From: CAWFSE01 sp963697565
GTDB lineage: Bacteria > Actinomycetota > Actinomycetes > CAVWCF01
Assembly: GCA_963697565.1 (NCBI GenBank)
Contig: CAVOOM010000006.1
Span: 186,001 to 250,000 of the forward strand
DNA: 64,000 bases
Direction of reading: 5' to 3'
The notes beneath the pieces are model-generated. The model worked only from the letters and a program-made list of their open reading frames with translations. It was not told where the DNA came from and made no database searches. Below, piece after piece: positions 35,716-44,812 of this stretch. The first letter of the stretch is position 1. Each line of letters opens with the position of its first letter. Both the position numbers and the translations under genes were made by a program.

Positions 35716-36738
35716 ATGGCGCGTGGTGGGCTGGGCCGAGGGCTCGGGGCGCTGATCCCCTCCGGACCGCCGCCGGAGGCCGAGCCGCCGGCGGCCAGTC
35801 CGGCGACCCCGGCCTCCGCTCCGGCGGCGCCGGCGGGCGAGCCGCCGTCCGGCGACCCCACGGACGTCTTCTTCGCCGCCTCGCCGCAGACCGGGCTCGC
35901 CCCGGTGGCCGGCGCGCACTTCGCCGAGCTGCCGGTGGGCTCGATCGCCCCCAACCCGCGCCAGCCGCGCTCGGTCTTCGACGAGGAGGAGATGGCCGAG
36001 CTCGTCCACTCGATCCGCGAGATCGGCCTGCTGCAGCCGGTCGTCGTACGCCCGGCCGGGGAGGGCCGCTACGAGCTGATCATGGGCGAGCGGCGGCTGC
36101 GCGCCACCCAGGAGGCCGGCCTCGACACCATCCCGGCCATCGTGCGGGAGACCGCCGACGACGCGCTGCTGCGCGACGCGCTGCTGGAGAACCTGCACCG
36201 CTCGCAGCTCAACCCGCTGGAGGAGGCCGCGGCCTACCAGCAGCTGCTCGACGACTTCGGCTGCACCCACGAGGTGCTCGCGCAGCGGATCGGCCGGTCC
36301 CGGCCGCAGATCTCCAACACCCTGCGGCTGCTGCGGCTGCCGCCCTCGGTGCAGCGCCGGGTCGCCGCCGGGGTGCTGTCGGCCGGCCACGCGCGGGCCC
36401 TGCTCGGCCTGGCCGGCGAGGGAACGGACGCCGCGGACGCCGCCGAGGCGATGGAGCGGCTGGCCCACCGGATCGTGGCCGAGGGGCTCTCGGTGCGCGC
36501 GGTGGAGGAGATCGTCGCCCTCGGGGGGGACGAATCGGCACCCCAAAAGCGGCGGAAGACCGCAAATCGCCCCTCGGCGCCCGGCCTGCTCGAGCTCTCC
36601 GACCGGCTGTCGGAGCGGCTGGAGACCCGGGTGCGGGTGGACATGGGCCGCACCAAGGGCAAGGTGGTCATCGAGTTCGCCTCGATGGACGACCTGCGCC
36701 GCATCGTCGAGGTCGTCGACCCCGACTTCCGCAACTGA
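35716..36738 (+). CDS. parB: ParB chromosome-partitioning CTPase/DNA-binding protein
   Basis: 340 aa from ATG 35716, which has GAAGGGG seven bases upstream; a GTG at 35710 overlaps the parA stop and is an alternative. The N-terminus ARGGLGRGLGALIP is the ParA-interacting box. The ParB/Spo0J CTP-binding fold has SIAPNPRQPRSVF, LLQPVVVRP, ELIMGERRLRA and the arginine motif LLENLHRSQLNPLEEA. A helix-turn-helix (HEVLAQRIGRSRPQISNTLR) and a C-terminal dimerisation domain follow. It binds the four parS sites 0.9-3 kb upstream and spreads along DNA. Confidence 0.97.
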   Translation: MARGGLGRGLGALIPSGPPPEAEPPAASPATPASAPAAPAGEPPSGDPTDVFFAASPQTGLAPVAGAHFAELPVGSIAPNPRQPRSVFDEEEMAELVHSIREIGLLQPVVVRPAGEGRYELIMGERRLRATQEAGLDTIPAIVRETADDALLRDALLENLHRSQLNPLEEAAAYQQLLDDFGCTHEVLAQRIGRSRPQISNTLRLLRLPPSVQRRVAAGVLSAGHARALLGLAGEGTDAADAAEAMERLAHRIVAEGLSVRAVEEIVALGGDESAPQKRRKTANRPSAPGLLELSDRLSERLETRVRVDMGRTKGKVVIEFASMDDLRRIVEVVDPDFRN

Positions 36739-36754
36739 GCCTGGCTTAGCGCTC

Positions 36755-37738
36755 TCAGACCTCGCGGCCGCGGCCCGCGGCCTGCTCCACCAGGCCGGCG
36801 AGCAGCGCGCCGAGGTCCTCCCCGGCGGCGTGCACAGCCTGGGGAAAAAGGGACGTCTCGGTCATTCCGGGCGAGACGTTGACCTCGAGGAACCACGGCC
36901 GGCCGTCGGCGTCGACGATCAGGTCGGTGCGCGACAGGTCGCGCAGCCCGTACGCCGCGTGCGCGCTCAGGGCGAGCTGCCGCGCACGCCTGGGCGACCT
37001 CCGCGGAGACCCGCGCCGGGGCGAAGAACTCGGTGGCGCCGGCGGTGTAGCGCGCGGCGTAGTCGTAGACGCCCCCGTCGGGCACGATCTCGACCGCCGG
37101 CAGCGCGCGCGGGCCGCTGCCGGGCCGTCGACGACCGAGACGGCCAGCTCGACGCCCTCGATGTGGCGCTCGACCAGCGCGGTCTCGCCGTAGGCGAAGC
37201 AGGCCATCATCGCCTCGGGCAGCGCGCCGGGCTCGCGGACCACGGTCACCCCGAGCGCGGACCCGCCGCGGGCGGGCTTGACCACCAGCGGCAGCCCGAG
37301 CCGGGCGACGACGGCCGCCAGCACCGCCGAGGCGCCGAGCTCGCGGAACGTCTGGTGCGGCAGGGCCACGGCCGGCGGGGTCAGGGCGCCGGCGCGGGCG
37401 AGCACGGCCTTGGCGACCGGCTTGTCGAACGACAGCCGGCACGGCTCGGGGCGCGAGCCGACGTACGGCAGGCCGAGCAGCTCCAGCACGTCGCGGATCG
37501 CGCCGTCCTCGCCGGGAGCCCCGTGCAGCATCGGGATCACCGCCCGCGGCCGGTCGTCGGCCAGCGCCGCCAGCAGGTGGGCGTCGACGTCGCGCACGAT
37601 CACCTCCACGCCGACGGCGCGCAGGGCCTCGGCCGAGCGGCGCCCGGAGCGCAGCGACACGTCGCGCTCGTGCGAGAGGCCGCCGGCGAGCAGGACGACC
37701 GGGCCGTCGGGGGAACTCGCGCCTTCGGGGGAACTCAT
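36755..37738 (-). CDS. ddl: D-alanine-D-alanine ligase (two compensating frameshifts)
   Basis: The span is 327 codons from ATG 37738; a GTG at 37768 overlapping the aminotransferase stop (GTGA) is possible. It is an ATP-grasp enzyme with LLAGGLSHERDVSLRSG, MLHGAPGEDGAIRDVLELLG, the ATP-binding segment LVVKPARGGSALGV and the metal-binding end FLEVNVSPGMTE. Between about 37125 and 36990 the frame shifts and returns. In the alternative frame that stretch reads ALPAVEIVPDGGVYDYAARYT, the expected family sequence. The two indels cancel, which is strong evidence for sequencing error. It makes the D-Ala-D-Ala dipeptide for lipid II. Confidence 0.92.
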   Translation of the reverse strand: MSSPEGASSPDGPVVLLAGGLSHERDVSLRSGRRSAEALRAVGVEVIVRDVDAHLLAALADDRPRAVIPMLHGAPGEDGAIRDVLELLGLPYVGSRPEPCRLSFDKPVAKAVLARAGALTPPAVALPHQTFRELGASAVLAAVVARLGLPLVVKPARGGSALGVTVVREPGALPEAMMACFAYGETALVERHIEGVELAVSVVDGPAAARARCRRSRSCPTGASTTTPRATPPAPPSSSPRRGSPRRSPRRARQLALSAHAAYGLRDLSRTDLIVDADGRPWFLEVNVSPGMTETSLFPQAVHAAGEDLGALLAGLVEQAAGRGREV

Positions 37739-37764
37739 GGCCGGGGCGGTCCTCTCGGGGGTGC

Positions 37765-39100
37765 TCACGTCAGGTTCGGGGCGGGGGCGTCGGACAGCAG
37801 TGCGGCCGAGTGCCGGGCCTGCGGCCCGAAGGTGGCGTGCAGCTCCAGCTCCTCCTCGACGACCCCGGCGAGCCGCCGGACGCCCTCGCGGATCCGCTCG
37901 GGCTCGGGGTAGCAGTACGACAGGCGCAGGCAGCGCCGGCCGAGGTCGCGGCTGGGCCCGGCGTAGAACCCGGTGCCGGGGACGTACGCGACCCGGGCGG
38001 TGACGGCGCGCGGCAGCATCGCGGTGGCGTCCATGCCCTCCGGCAGGGTCACCCACGAGTAGAAGCCGCCTGCGGGGACGGTCCAGGTGGTGCCGGCCGG
38101 CAGCATCGCGGCCAGCGACTCCAGCAGCGCGTCGCGGCGCTCGCGGTAGACCTCGCGGAACGCCTTGACCTGGTCGAACCACGGCTGGGTGGCCAAATAC
38201 GACGAAACGGTCAATTGCGACCAGGCGGGCGGGCACAGCACGCTGGCCTCGGCGGCGAGCACCAGCTTCTCGCGTACGCCGTGCGGCGCGACCGCGTAGC
38301 CGACCCGCAGCCCGGGCGCGAAGGTCTTGGAGAAGGACCCGAGGTAGATCACGCCCTCGGCGTCGTCGGCGCGCAGCGCCCGCGGGATGCTGCCGTCGAA
38401 GCCGAGCAGGGCGTACGGGTCGTCCTCGAGCACCAGCAGGCCGGCCGACTGGGCGATCGCCAGGATCTCGCGGCGGCGCTGCGGCCCCTGCGAGACGCCG
38501 GCCGGGTTGTGGAACGACGGGATCGTGTAGAGGAACTTGGGGGTGCGGCCCTCGGCGGCCAGCCGCGCCAGGGTCTCGCGCAGCGCCTCCGGCACCAGCC
38601 CCTCGTCGTCCATGGCGACGTGCTCGACCTCGCACTGGTACGACGCGAAGGTGCTCAGCGCTCCGACGTACGACGGCGACTCGGCGATCACGACGTCGCC
38701 GGGGTCGCAGAAGATCCGGGTGACGAGGTCCAGCGCCTGCTGCGAGCCGACGGTGACGACGACGTCGTCGGGGTGGCAGCGCACGCCCACCAGCTCGACG
38801 CCCTCGGCGATCTGCTCGCGGAGCCGCTCGTCGCCCTGGCCGGATCCGTACTGCAGCGCCTGGGTGCCGCGCTCGCGGACCAGCCGGGCGACGTCGTCGG
38901 CGATCGCGTCGAGGGGCAGCGCGTTCGAGGAACGGCATCCCGCCGGCCAGCGAGACGACCTCGGGCCGGGAGGCCACCGAGAACAGCGCGCGGATCTCGG
39001 AGGCCTTCATGCCGGCCGTGCGGGCCGCATAGCGGGCGACGTACGGGTCGAGGCGGCTGCCGGCGGACGGCTGGTCCTGGGCGTCGAGGGGCCTGCTCAC
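37765..39100 (-). CDS. PLP-dependent aminotransferase, class I/II (LysN/2-aminoadipate-type), frameshifted
   Basis: GTG 39100 follows GAGGAGGTG. The N-terminus has ARYAARTAGMKASEIRAL and VSLAGGMPF. One inserted base near 38930 breaks the frame (span 3n+1). The remaining part is complete: DVVVTVGSQQALDLV, SFHNPAG, LEDDPYALLGFDG, the PLP lysine in GSFSKTFAPGLRVGY, and the carboxylate arginine region CLRLSYCYPEPERI. It lacks the GntR-type DNA-binding domain of MocR regulators. The substrate is uncertain; relatives use aromatic amino acids, 2-aminoadipate or alanine. The GTGA overlap with ddl suggests a joint transcript. Confidence 0.88.
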
Positions 39101-39204
39101 CGGTCACCTCCTCGCTCAGGTACGGCCGCGCGCTCCGCGGTCGGGAGGCCCTACCATGCCAAATCGGGGTCCTCGACGGATAGGTGCCCCGCCGGGAGGT
39201 ACGC

Positions 39205-39351
39205 GTGCGGATGCTGCGTTGGGCGCTGGCCGGGCTCGCCGTGGGGGTCTTGGCCGGCTTCGCCCTGGGACTGGTGCGCCCCCGGACCCGTCAGGTGTAC
39301 TCGCCGCGCGCCGGCCTCGACGACCTCGCCGGCACCAGCCCGAACCCCTGA
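39205..39351 (+). CDS. Small single-pass membrane peptide, unknown
   Basis: 48 aa from GTG 39205 (GGGAGGT site; ATG 39211 is an alternative). A hydrophobic helix occupies about residues 4-24 (LRWALAGLAVGVLAGFALGL), followed by RPRTRQVYSPRAGLDD and a polar tail. No family recognised. It is divergent from the aminotransferase gene, and the good ribosome site is the main evidence that it is translated. Confidence 0.55.
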   Translation: MRMLRWALAGLAVGVLAGFALGLVRPRTRQVYSPRAGLDDLAGTSPNP

Positions 39352-39374
39352 TCCAACGGGCAGACTCAGGGCAC

Positions 39375-39584
39375 CTAATCGGAGTCGAGGCAGCCCGCGT
39401 CGAGCAGCGCCGGCATGAGCACCTCGGCTCGGAACGCCACCACCCACCCCAGCAGCGCGGGGTCGTCGGCGGAAGGATCTCCGAGAGCCTCGACCGCCGC
39501 CAGGGACCCGCTGATGGCGTTCTGCGCACTGGAGTCGCCAGTCAAGGCCTTGGTGGCCAGGACCTGCCAGGTGTCGTCGTGCAT
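39375..39584 (-). CDS. Small acidic protein of unknown function
   Basis: 69 aa, ATG 39584 preceded by AAGGAGG. The sequence (MHDDTWQVLATKALTGDSSA, then AISGSLAAVEALGDPS) is helical, acidic and without membrane segments. A tryptophan-containing segment ALLGWVVAFRAEVLMPALL is amphipathic. No family recognised. It is convergent with the 48-aa membrane peptide and divergent from the possible PD-(D/E)XK-like gene at 39764. Composition is in line with the host. Confidence 0.6.
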   Translation of the reverse strand: MHDDTWQVLATKALTGDSSAQNAISGSLAAVEALGDPSADDPALLGWVVAFRAEVLMPALLDAGCLDSD

Positions 39585-39763
39585 GCGGCCTCCTTGGGAC
39601 GCTCGCGCGGGATTCGGGACTGTCCGGATCCACGGTAGGGAAGGGCTCTGACAGCCTCGGCGCGGCACGGACGACTGTCGGACGCGACCGGTGCCAGGGG
39701 TCCGGCGGGCGGCCTGGAACCAGGACTAGCTACCTGGGCGTGAAGCTGTGAAGCTGCCTGGCC

Positions 39764-40480
39764 ATGGGGGTCAGCTACGCGCGCTTCACGCGCTCGACGC
39801 TGACTGCGGCGGAGGAACACGAGCTGCTTCGGGTCGATGCCTTGGCACAGCGGCTTAGGGAGCACCTCCAGGGCCGGGCGGAGGAGATCGACGCGGCCCA
39901 CGTGCATCGCGCCTCCAGCGGCGCCATCCAGACGATCGTCTCCCAGCTTCTGCGTGAGCAGCTTCAATTCCGGGAGGAGCGGGTCCTGACTCCCGAACAC
40001 GGGTTCGTCACCCAGGCGCGACCGGACTTCTTCTTCCGGCTGTCCGAGAGCCGCGGGGTCCTGGCCGAGGTCGAGCGGGGAGGGACGACAACGAACAACC
40101 ACGACTTGAAGGACCTGTGGAAGGCGCACATCGCCCCCGACGCGCAGCACCTGTTCCTGGTCGTTCCCCACGCGAACTGGAACGAGGCGGGGGCCGCCCG
40201 TGAGCGCCCCTTCGCCAGGGTGGCCCAACGCCTGGCCGCGTTCTTTGGAGACCCCCGCCGCGAGATCGACGTGGTGAGCCTGCACGTGTTCGGATACGGC
40301 CGGGACGGCTCGACCGACGCACTCGCTCAGCCGGGCGGCCCGGGCTCGTCAGCCCTGGGCGGCGAGCAGGGCCGCGACGTCGGCGAGCCGGATCTCGCCG
40401 GTGGGCGGATCGGCGTCCGTCGGCAGGTACAGCCGCTGGATGCCCGCGACCACGGCCTCGGCGAGCACATCGCGGAATGA
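39764..40480 (+). CDS. Conserved hypothetical protein with possible PD-(D/E)XK-like core
   Basis: The open frame is 238 aa, but the family-like part ends at about residue 179 (LHVFGYG). The rest is antisense to the last codons of cwlM, so the real stop may have been lost to an indel. The N-terminal half is helical. A compact core RPDFFFRLSESRGVLAEVER with D88, E102 and E104 is followed by GGTTTNNHDLKDLWKAHI and AQHLFLVVP. This block recalls an uncharacterised family with an EVERGxTTxNNxDLxDxWKxH motif. The D...ExE spacing resembles a PD-(D/E)XK nuclease with Glu in place of Lys; that is inference. No methylase or partner gene is beside it. The ribosome site is weak. Codon use is slightly less GC-biased than its neighbours. 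Confidence 0.55.
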   Translation: MGVSYARFTRSTLTAAEEHELLRVDALAQRLREHLQGRAEEIDAAHVHRASSGAIQTIVSQLLREQLQFREERVLTPEHGFVTQARPDFFFRLSESRGVLAEVERGGTTTNNHDLKDLWKAHIAPDAQHLFLVVPHANWNEAGAARERPFARVAQRLAAFFGDPRREIDVVSLHVFGYGRDGSTDALAQPGGPGSSALGGEQGRDVGEPDLAGGRIGVRRQVQPLDARDHGLGEHIAE

Positions 40481-41527
40481 GGGGTCGGCCAACCGGGCCG
40501 CATCGCCGGAGTGGGAGAGGTAGCCGCACTCCAGGCGCACCGCGGGCATCCGGGTCCGGCGCAGGAGGTCCCAGGTCTTGCCGTGGACGCCGCAGTCGAG
40601 CAGGTCGGTGCGGGCGGTCACCTCGCGGCGCAGCAGGTCGGCCAGCCGCTCGCCCTGCGCCGAGTACGAGCCGGTGAGCCGGTTGCCGTAGTAGTACGCC
40701 GCCACCCCGTTGGCGTGGGGGGAGGGCGCGTTGTCGAGGTGCAGGGAGACCACGAGGTCGGCGCCGGCGTCGTTGGCGAAGTCGGCCCGGTCGGCCTCGG
40801 TCGGGGGCGGGGCATCGCGGTCCAGCGGACCGCGCGCCAGGTAGGCGCGGACCCCGGCCGCCGTCAGCCGCCCCTCGACGCGCGCGGCGAGGTCCTCGGC
40901 GATCGCGGCCTCCTCAAGGCCGTACGCGCAGGCGCCGCGCTCCCGGCCGCCGTGGCCGGCGTCGATGACGATGACCCGGCCGGCCAGCGTCGACCCGCCG
41001 GAGCGGATCGCCTCGGCCTCGCGCAGCGCGTGCGGCTGCCCGCCCACCACCGCGCGGGTGAGCCGGGCGAAGGCCCGGTACGTGCTGGGGCCGCACACCC
41101 CGTCGGCGACCAGCCCGGACTCGCGCTGGAACGAGGTCAGCGCCGCGGCCGTCTGGTGCCCGAAGATCCCGTCCTCGCGCCCGGAGTCGAAGCCGAGGTC
41201 CAGCAGCCGGCGTTGCAGGGCGGCGACGTCGTCGCCGCACACCAGGTGCGAGACCGAGTACGTGAGCACGCGGTCGCCGAGCCGCCAGCGCGCCTCATCG
41301 AGCAGCTGCCAGGTGATCGGCCCGACGATGCCGTCGGCGGTCGCCCCGCGGTCCTGCTGGAAGTGGCGCACCGCGCGGTCGACGTCGGCGTCGAAGGCGG
41401 CGTCCTCGTAGTCGTGCGGGCCGGGCGCGTCCGGCAGCAGGCCCAGGGCCGACAGCCGCGCGCGGATCTCGGCGACCGCGGGTCCGCGGTCGCCGAGCCG
41501 GTACGCGCGGGCGGCGTCTGGGGCCAC
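40349..41527 (-). CDS. cwlM: CwlM-type N-acetylmuramoyl-L-alanine amidase with two peptidoglycan-binding domains
   Basis: 392 aa from GTG 41527, which follows GAGGAG; a GTG at 41578 is an alternative. Two PG_binding_1 repeats (about 8-78 and 90-160; DGIVGPITWQLL, DGVCGPSTYRAF) precede an Amidase_3 domain (about 184-372). Its zinc ligands are H192 (IDAGHGG), E206 or E211 and H263 (SLHLDN), and the catalytic-type Glu is E333 (LECGYLSH). There is no signal peptide. In mycobacteria CwlM is a cytoplasmic PknB substrate that activates MurA. The conserved neighbours (trxA, trxB, sigM) favour that assignment, though the intact metal site leaves catalysis possible. Confidence 0.9.
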   Translation of the reverse strand: MAPDAARAYRLGDRGPAVAEIRARLSALGLLPDAPGPHDYEDAAFDADVDRAVRHFQQDRGATADGIVGPITWQLLDEARWRLGDRVLTYSVSHLVCGDDVAALQRRLLDLGFDSGREDGIFGHQTAAALTSFQRESGLVADGVCGPSTYRAFARLTRAVVGGQPHALREAEAIRSGGSTLAGRVIVIDAGHGGRERGACAYGLEEAAIAEDLAARVEGRLTAAGVRAYLARGPLDRDAPPPTEADRADFANDAGADLVVSLHLDNAPSPHANGVAAYYYGNRLTGSYSAQGERLADLLRREVTARTDLLDCGVHGKTWDLLRRTRMPAVRLECGYLSHSGDAARLADPSFRDVLAEAVVAGIQRLYLPTDADPPTGEIRLADVAALLAAQG

Positions 41528-41679
41528 AGCCGGGCTCTCCTCGAAAGGCGGGCGGCGGGGCCGCGGGCGGGTGCTCACGGCGTTCCGCGAGAGCCGCCAT
41601 CGTAGGGATGGCGGGCCCGCTGGTCCATGCGCCGGATCATGCGCCCGAACGCGCGACCGCCTCGCTTGGCGGCTCAGGC

Positions 41680-42006
41680 TCAGATCAGGCCGGCGAGCTC
41701 TTTGAGGATCGCGGCCTTGGGCCGGGCGCCCACGATGGTCTTGACGACCTGGCCGCCCTGGTAGACGTGCAGCGTCGGGATCGAGGTGACGCCGTAGTCC
41801 ATGGCGGTCTTCGGGTTCTCGTCGACGTTCAGCTTGGCGATGGTGAGCTTGCCGGCCTGCTCGGCGGCGATCTCCTCCAGCACGGGGGCGACGGCCCGGC
41901 ACGGCCCGCACCACTCGGCCCAGAAGTCCACGAGGACGGGCGTCTCGCTCTGCAGCACGTCGGCGAGGAACGACGCGTCGGTCACGATCTTGGTGTTGGC
42001 GCCCAC
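41680..42006 (-). CDS. trxA: Thioredoxin
   Basis: 108 aa, GTG start at 42006 after AAGGAG. It has the active site WCGPC (C33, C36) in VDFWAEWCGPC, the cis-proline segment SIPTLHVYQGG and the closing VGARPKAAILKEL. It is a cytoplasmic disulphide reductant, recycled by the thioredoxin reductase encoded immediately upstream (67-base gap). It completes the sigM-anti-sigma-trxB-trxA-cwlM order. Confidence 0.97.
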   Translation of the reverse strand: MGANTKIVTDASFLADVLQSETPVLVDFWAEWCGPCRAVAPVLEEIAAEQAGKLTIAKLNVDENPKTAMDYGVTSIPTLHVYQGGQVVKTIVGARPKAAILKELAGLI

Positions 42007-42073
42007 AGGGGGACTCCTTCGGTGGTGGGTGGGTCGGACGGGGGGAGCGAGCCCCGAAGGGCGGCCCCTGGGG

Positions 42074-43066
42074 TCAGGAGGCGGCCTCAGCCAGTGTCGC
42101 AGCCAGGGCCGGGGCGGGGGAATCGGCGGCGTCCTGCAGGGCGGCCAGGTGGCGCTCGGCGTCGAGGGCCGCCGCGCAGCCGGTGCCGGCCGCGGTGATG
42201 GCCTGGCGGTAGGTGTGGTCGACGAGGTCGCCGCAGGCGAAGACGCCGTCGAGGTTGGTGAGCGTCGTGGGCGCCTGCACCAGGACGTAGCCCTCGGCGT
42301 CGGTGTCGACCTGGCCCCGGACGATCTCCGAGCGGGGGTCGTGGCCGATCGCGACGAACAGCCCGGTGACCGCGAGGTCGCGCTCCTCACCGGTCACGGT
42401 GTCGCGCAGCCGCAGCCCGGAGACCTTGTCCTCGCCGTGCACGTCGACGACGACGCTGTTCCAGGCGAAGGCGATCTTGTCGTTGGCGAAGGCCCGGTCC
42501 TGCATGACCTTGCTGGCGCGCAGCTCGTCGCGGCGGTGCACGATCGTCACCGAGCGGGCGAAGCGGGTGAGGAACGTGGCCTCCTCGATCGCGGTGTCGC
42601 CGCCGCCCACGACGGCGATGTCCTGGTCGCGGAAGAAGAACCCGTCGCACGTGGCGCACCACGAGACGCCGCGGCCGGACAGCCGCTTCTCGTTCTCCAG
42701 CCCGATCTCGCGGTAGCCGGAGCCCATCGCGAGGATCACGGTGCGCGCGCGGTGGGTGTCGCCTGCGCCGTCGACGACCGTCTTGATCGGGCCGGCGAGG
42801 TCCACCGTGACCACGTCGTCGGTGACCAGCTCGGCGCCGAAGCGCTCGGCCTGCGCGCGCATCTGCTCCATCAGCGCCGGGCCCATGATGCCCTCGGCGA
42901 AGCCGGGGTAGTTCTCCACCTCGGTGGTGTTCATCAGCGCGCCGCCGGCGGTGACCGCGCCCTCGAAGACCAGCGGGGCCAGCCGCGCGCGGGCGGCGTA
43001 CACCGCGGCGGTGTAGCCGGCCGGGCCGGAGCCGATGATGATCACTTCGCGGACGTCGTCGCTCAC
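42074..43066 (-). CDS. trxB: Thioredoxin-disulfide reductase
   Basis: 330 aa, GTG start at 43066 after GGGAGA. FAD-binding IIIGSGPAGYTAA is at the N-terminus. The redox-active pair is C137/C140 (SWCATCDGFFF), the NADPH motif is VVGGGDTAIEEA, and the C-terminal FAD motif is GVFACGDLVDHTYRQA. It transfers electrons from NADPH to TrxA. The C-terminal roughly 25 residues are an Ala-rich extension. The frame is intact. Confidence 0.97.
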   Translation of the reverse strand: MSDDVREVIIIGSGPAGYTAAVYAARARLAPLVFEGAVTAGGALMNTTEVENYPGFAEGIMGPALMEQMRAQAERFGAELVTDDVVTVDLAGPIKTVVDGAGDTHRARTVILAMGSGYREIGLENEKRLSGRGVSWCATCDGFFFRDQDIAVVGGGDTAIEEATFLTRFARSVTIVHRRDELRASKVMQDRAFANDKIAFAWNSVVVDVHGEDKVSGLRLRDTVTGEERDLAVTGLFVAIGHDPRSEIVRGQVDTDAEGYVLVQAPTTLTNLDGVFACGDLVDHTYRQAITAAGTGCAAALDAERHLAALQDAADSPAPALAATLAEAAS

Positions 43067-43201
43067 GTGGGGGTCTCCCGGGGAGGGTGCGGAGGGCGGC
43101 AGGAGGTGCCGTCGGCTCAACGGTACCCAGGCGGGCCGGTATTCCCACCGCGAGGACGGGAGGACGGGCGGACGGGCGCGCGGCGGAGGGGCTCGCCGCT
43201 G

Positions 43202-44113
43202 CTACGGGCGCGGCACCCGGACGTAGCGCAGCAGCTGCTCGTCGGCGGGGGAGCACGCCGGGCCGACGACGTACACGTCGGTGAGCCGGGGCTCGCCGCC
43301 CACCTCGAGGACGGCGACGACCGCCGGAGCCCCGTCGAAGGTGCCGGCGTCGACGGCCAGGACGGCCGCCCCGCCGGCGACCGCGCGCACGCACAGCGTG
43401 AGCGCGGGCTTGTCTTGCACGAGGGCGCGCGCCGCCGCGTACGCCTCGGGGGCGGACTTCAGCGGCGCCTGCGGGTCGGGACCGGCGGGCTCGGGGCTCG
43501 CCAGGGCAGTCGGGGTGGGCACGGCCCCGGCATCGGCCGGCTCCGCGGCCAGCAGGCCGGCGACCTGGTCCTTGAGCGCGACCGTGGTGTACGCGGTGCC
43601 GCTCATCGTGGCGTTCTCGACCGCCTCGGCCTCGGCCTGGGCACGCGGCGCGCCAGCCGCATCCCCGGCGGTCACCGAGTCGGAGTCGCCGCCGAAGAGG
43701 TCCAGCGGGCCGGCCAGGACGGCGCCGCCGAGGGCGAGCACCGCGACGCCGGCGGCCACCCCGGCCCAGCTCGGAGCCCCCCGGCGTCGGCGCGCGCGGG
43801 CCGGCTCCATCGCGAGCACGGTGGCCCCTGCGGGGGACTCGGCGGTGGCGGCGGGCGCGGGGCGGTCGGCGGTCGTGCGGGCGGCCGACTCGGCGGCGAG
43901 GGCCGCGTCGAGGCGGGCGGCGACCGAGGCGGGCATCGGGGCCGTCGGCTCGGCGGCGTACGCGGTCAGCAGGGTCGCGACGGCGCGATCGGTCTCCGCA
44001 TCGAAGGCCGGATCGAGCGTGGGATCGGTGCCGGTGTCGAGCGTGGGATCGGCATCAGGCCCGGGCTCCCAGTCGGCGGGGCGGCCCGCCCCCGCCTGCG
44101 GCGTGTCGGTCAT
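43202..44113 (-). CDS. Probable membrane anti-sigma factor of SigM (RsmA-like position)
   Basis: 303 aa, ATG 44113 overlapping the sigM stop (ATGA). The cytoplasmic N-terminus has an anti-sigma-like segment (TDRAVATLLTAYAAEPTAPM, then ASVAARLDAALAAE). A basic stretch EPARARRRRGAP and one membrane segment (about 107-130) follow. The extracytoplasmic part has two cysteines (LTLCVRAVAG, VGPACSPADE) and no recognised catalytic domain. No zinc HxxxCxxC motif is visible. The overlap with sigM and the place equivalent to mycobacterial rsmA are the reasons for the call. Confidence 0.75.
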   Translation of the reverse strand: MTDTPQAGAGRPADWEPGPDADPTLDTGTDPTLDPAFDAETDRAVATLLTAYAAEPTAPMPASVAARLDAALAAESAARTTADRPAPAATAESPAGATVLAMEPARARRRRGAPSWAGVAAGVAVLALGGAVLAGPLDLFGGDSDSVTAGDAAGAPRAQAEAEAVENATMSGTAYTTVALKDQVAGLLAAEPADAGAVPTPTALASPEPAGPDPQAPLKSAPEAYAAARALVQDKPALTLCVRAVAGGAAVLAVDAGTFDGAPAVVAVLEVGGEPRLTDVYVVGPACSPADEQLLRYVRVPRP

Positions 44114-44802
44114 TCCCCACCTCCCGTTTGGTCGCTCGTCGGCTGGCTGTCCGGGGGTGGGACGCGGTGGTCCGGCTCCAGGTTCCGGTCCTGGTTGCGC
44201 GCCAGCATGGGGGCGAGGAGCGGGGCCAGCCGGGCGCGGCCGCGGTGGCAGCGGCTCTTCACCGTTCCGGGGGCGCAGCCGAGCACGGCGGCGGCCTCGT
44301 CCACGGAGTAGCCGTTGAGGTCGACCAGGACGAGGGCGGACCGCTGATCGGCGGGGATTTGGGCCAGCGCCGCGTGCACCAGCAGGGCGGTCTCGCTTTC
44401 GCCGACCCGGTCGCGCGGGTCGGCGGGCTGGCGCCACTCCTCCTCCGGCAGCGGCACCGAAGGGCGAGCCTTGCGCCGCCGCATTCGGTCGAGGCAGGCG
44501 TTGACCACGATGCGGTGCAGCCAGGTGGTGACGGCGGCCTCGCCGCGGAACCCGCCGGCCGCCCGGAAGGCCGAGATCAGCGCGTCCTGCAGCGCGTCGG
44601 CGGCCTCCTCCGGGTCGCCCAGGGTGCGCATCGCCACCGCCCAGAGCCGGTCGCGGTGGCGCGACACCAGCACCCCGAACGCATCGGGGTCGCCGTCGGC
44701 GTGGCTGGCCAGCAGGGCGCGGTCGTCCAACTCGGCGAGCGCGGCCAGTCCGCCCGGGCCCGCAGGCACGGCGTCGGCCGCGGCGTCGGGTCGGTCGGTC
44801 AC
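44110..44802 (-). CDS. sigM: ECF-family RNA polymerase sigma factor SigM
   Basis: 230 aa from GTG 44802. Region 2 is LVSRHRDRLWAVAMRTLGDP with EEAADALQDALISAFRAAGGF, TWLHRIVVNACLDRMRRRKA. Region 4 is LVDLNGYSVDEAAAVLGCAP followed by GTVKSRCHRGRARL. There is no region 3, as expected of an ECF factor. A Pro/Asp-rich tail of about 30 residues extends past region 4. It is co-encoded with its likely anti-sigma factor and upstream of trxB-trxA, which suggests an envelope or thiol stress role. Confidence 0.93.
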   Translation of the reverse strand: MTDRPDAAADAVPAGPGGLAALAELDDRALLASHADGDPDAFGVLVSRHRDRLWAVAMRTLGDPEEAADALQDALISAFRAAGGFRGEAAVTTWLHRIVVNACLDRMRRRKARPSVPLPEEEWRQPADPRDRVGESETALLVHAALAQIPADQRSALVLVDLNGYSVDEAAAVLGCAPGTVKSRCHRGRARLAPLLAPMLARNQDRNLEPDHRVPPPDSQPTSDQTGGGE

Positions 44803-44812
44803 GCGGGGCAGC

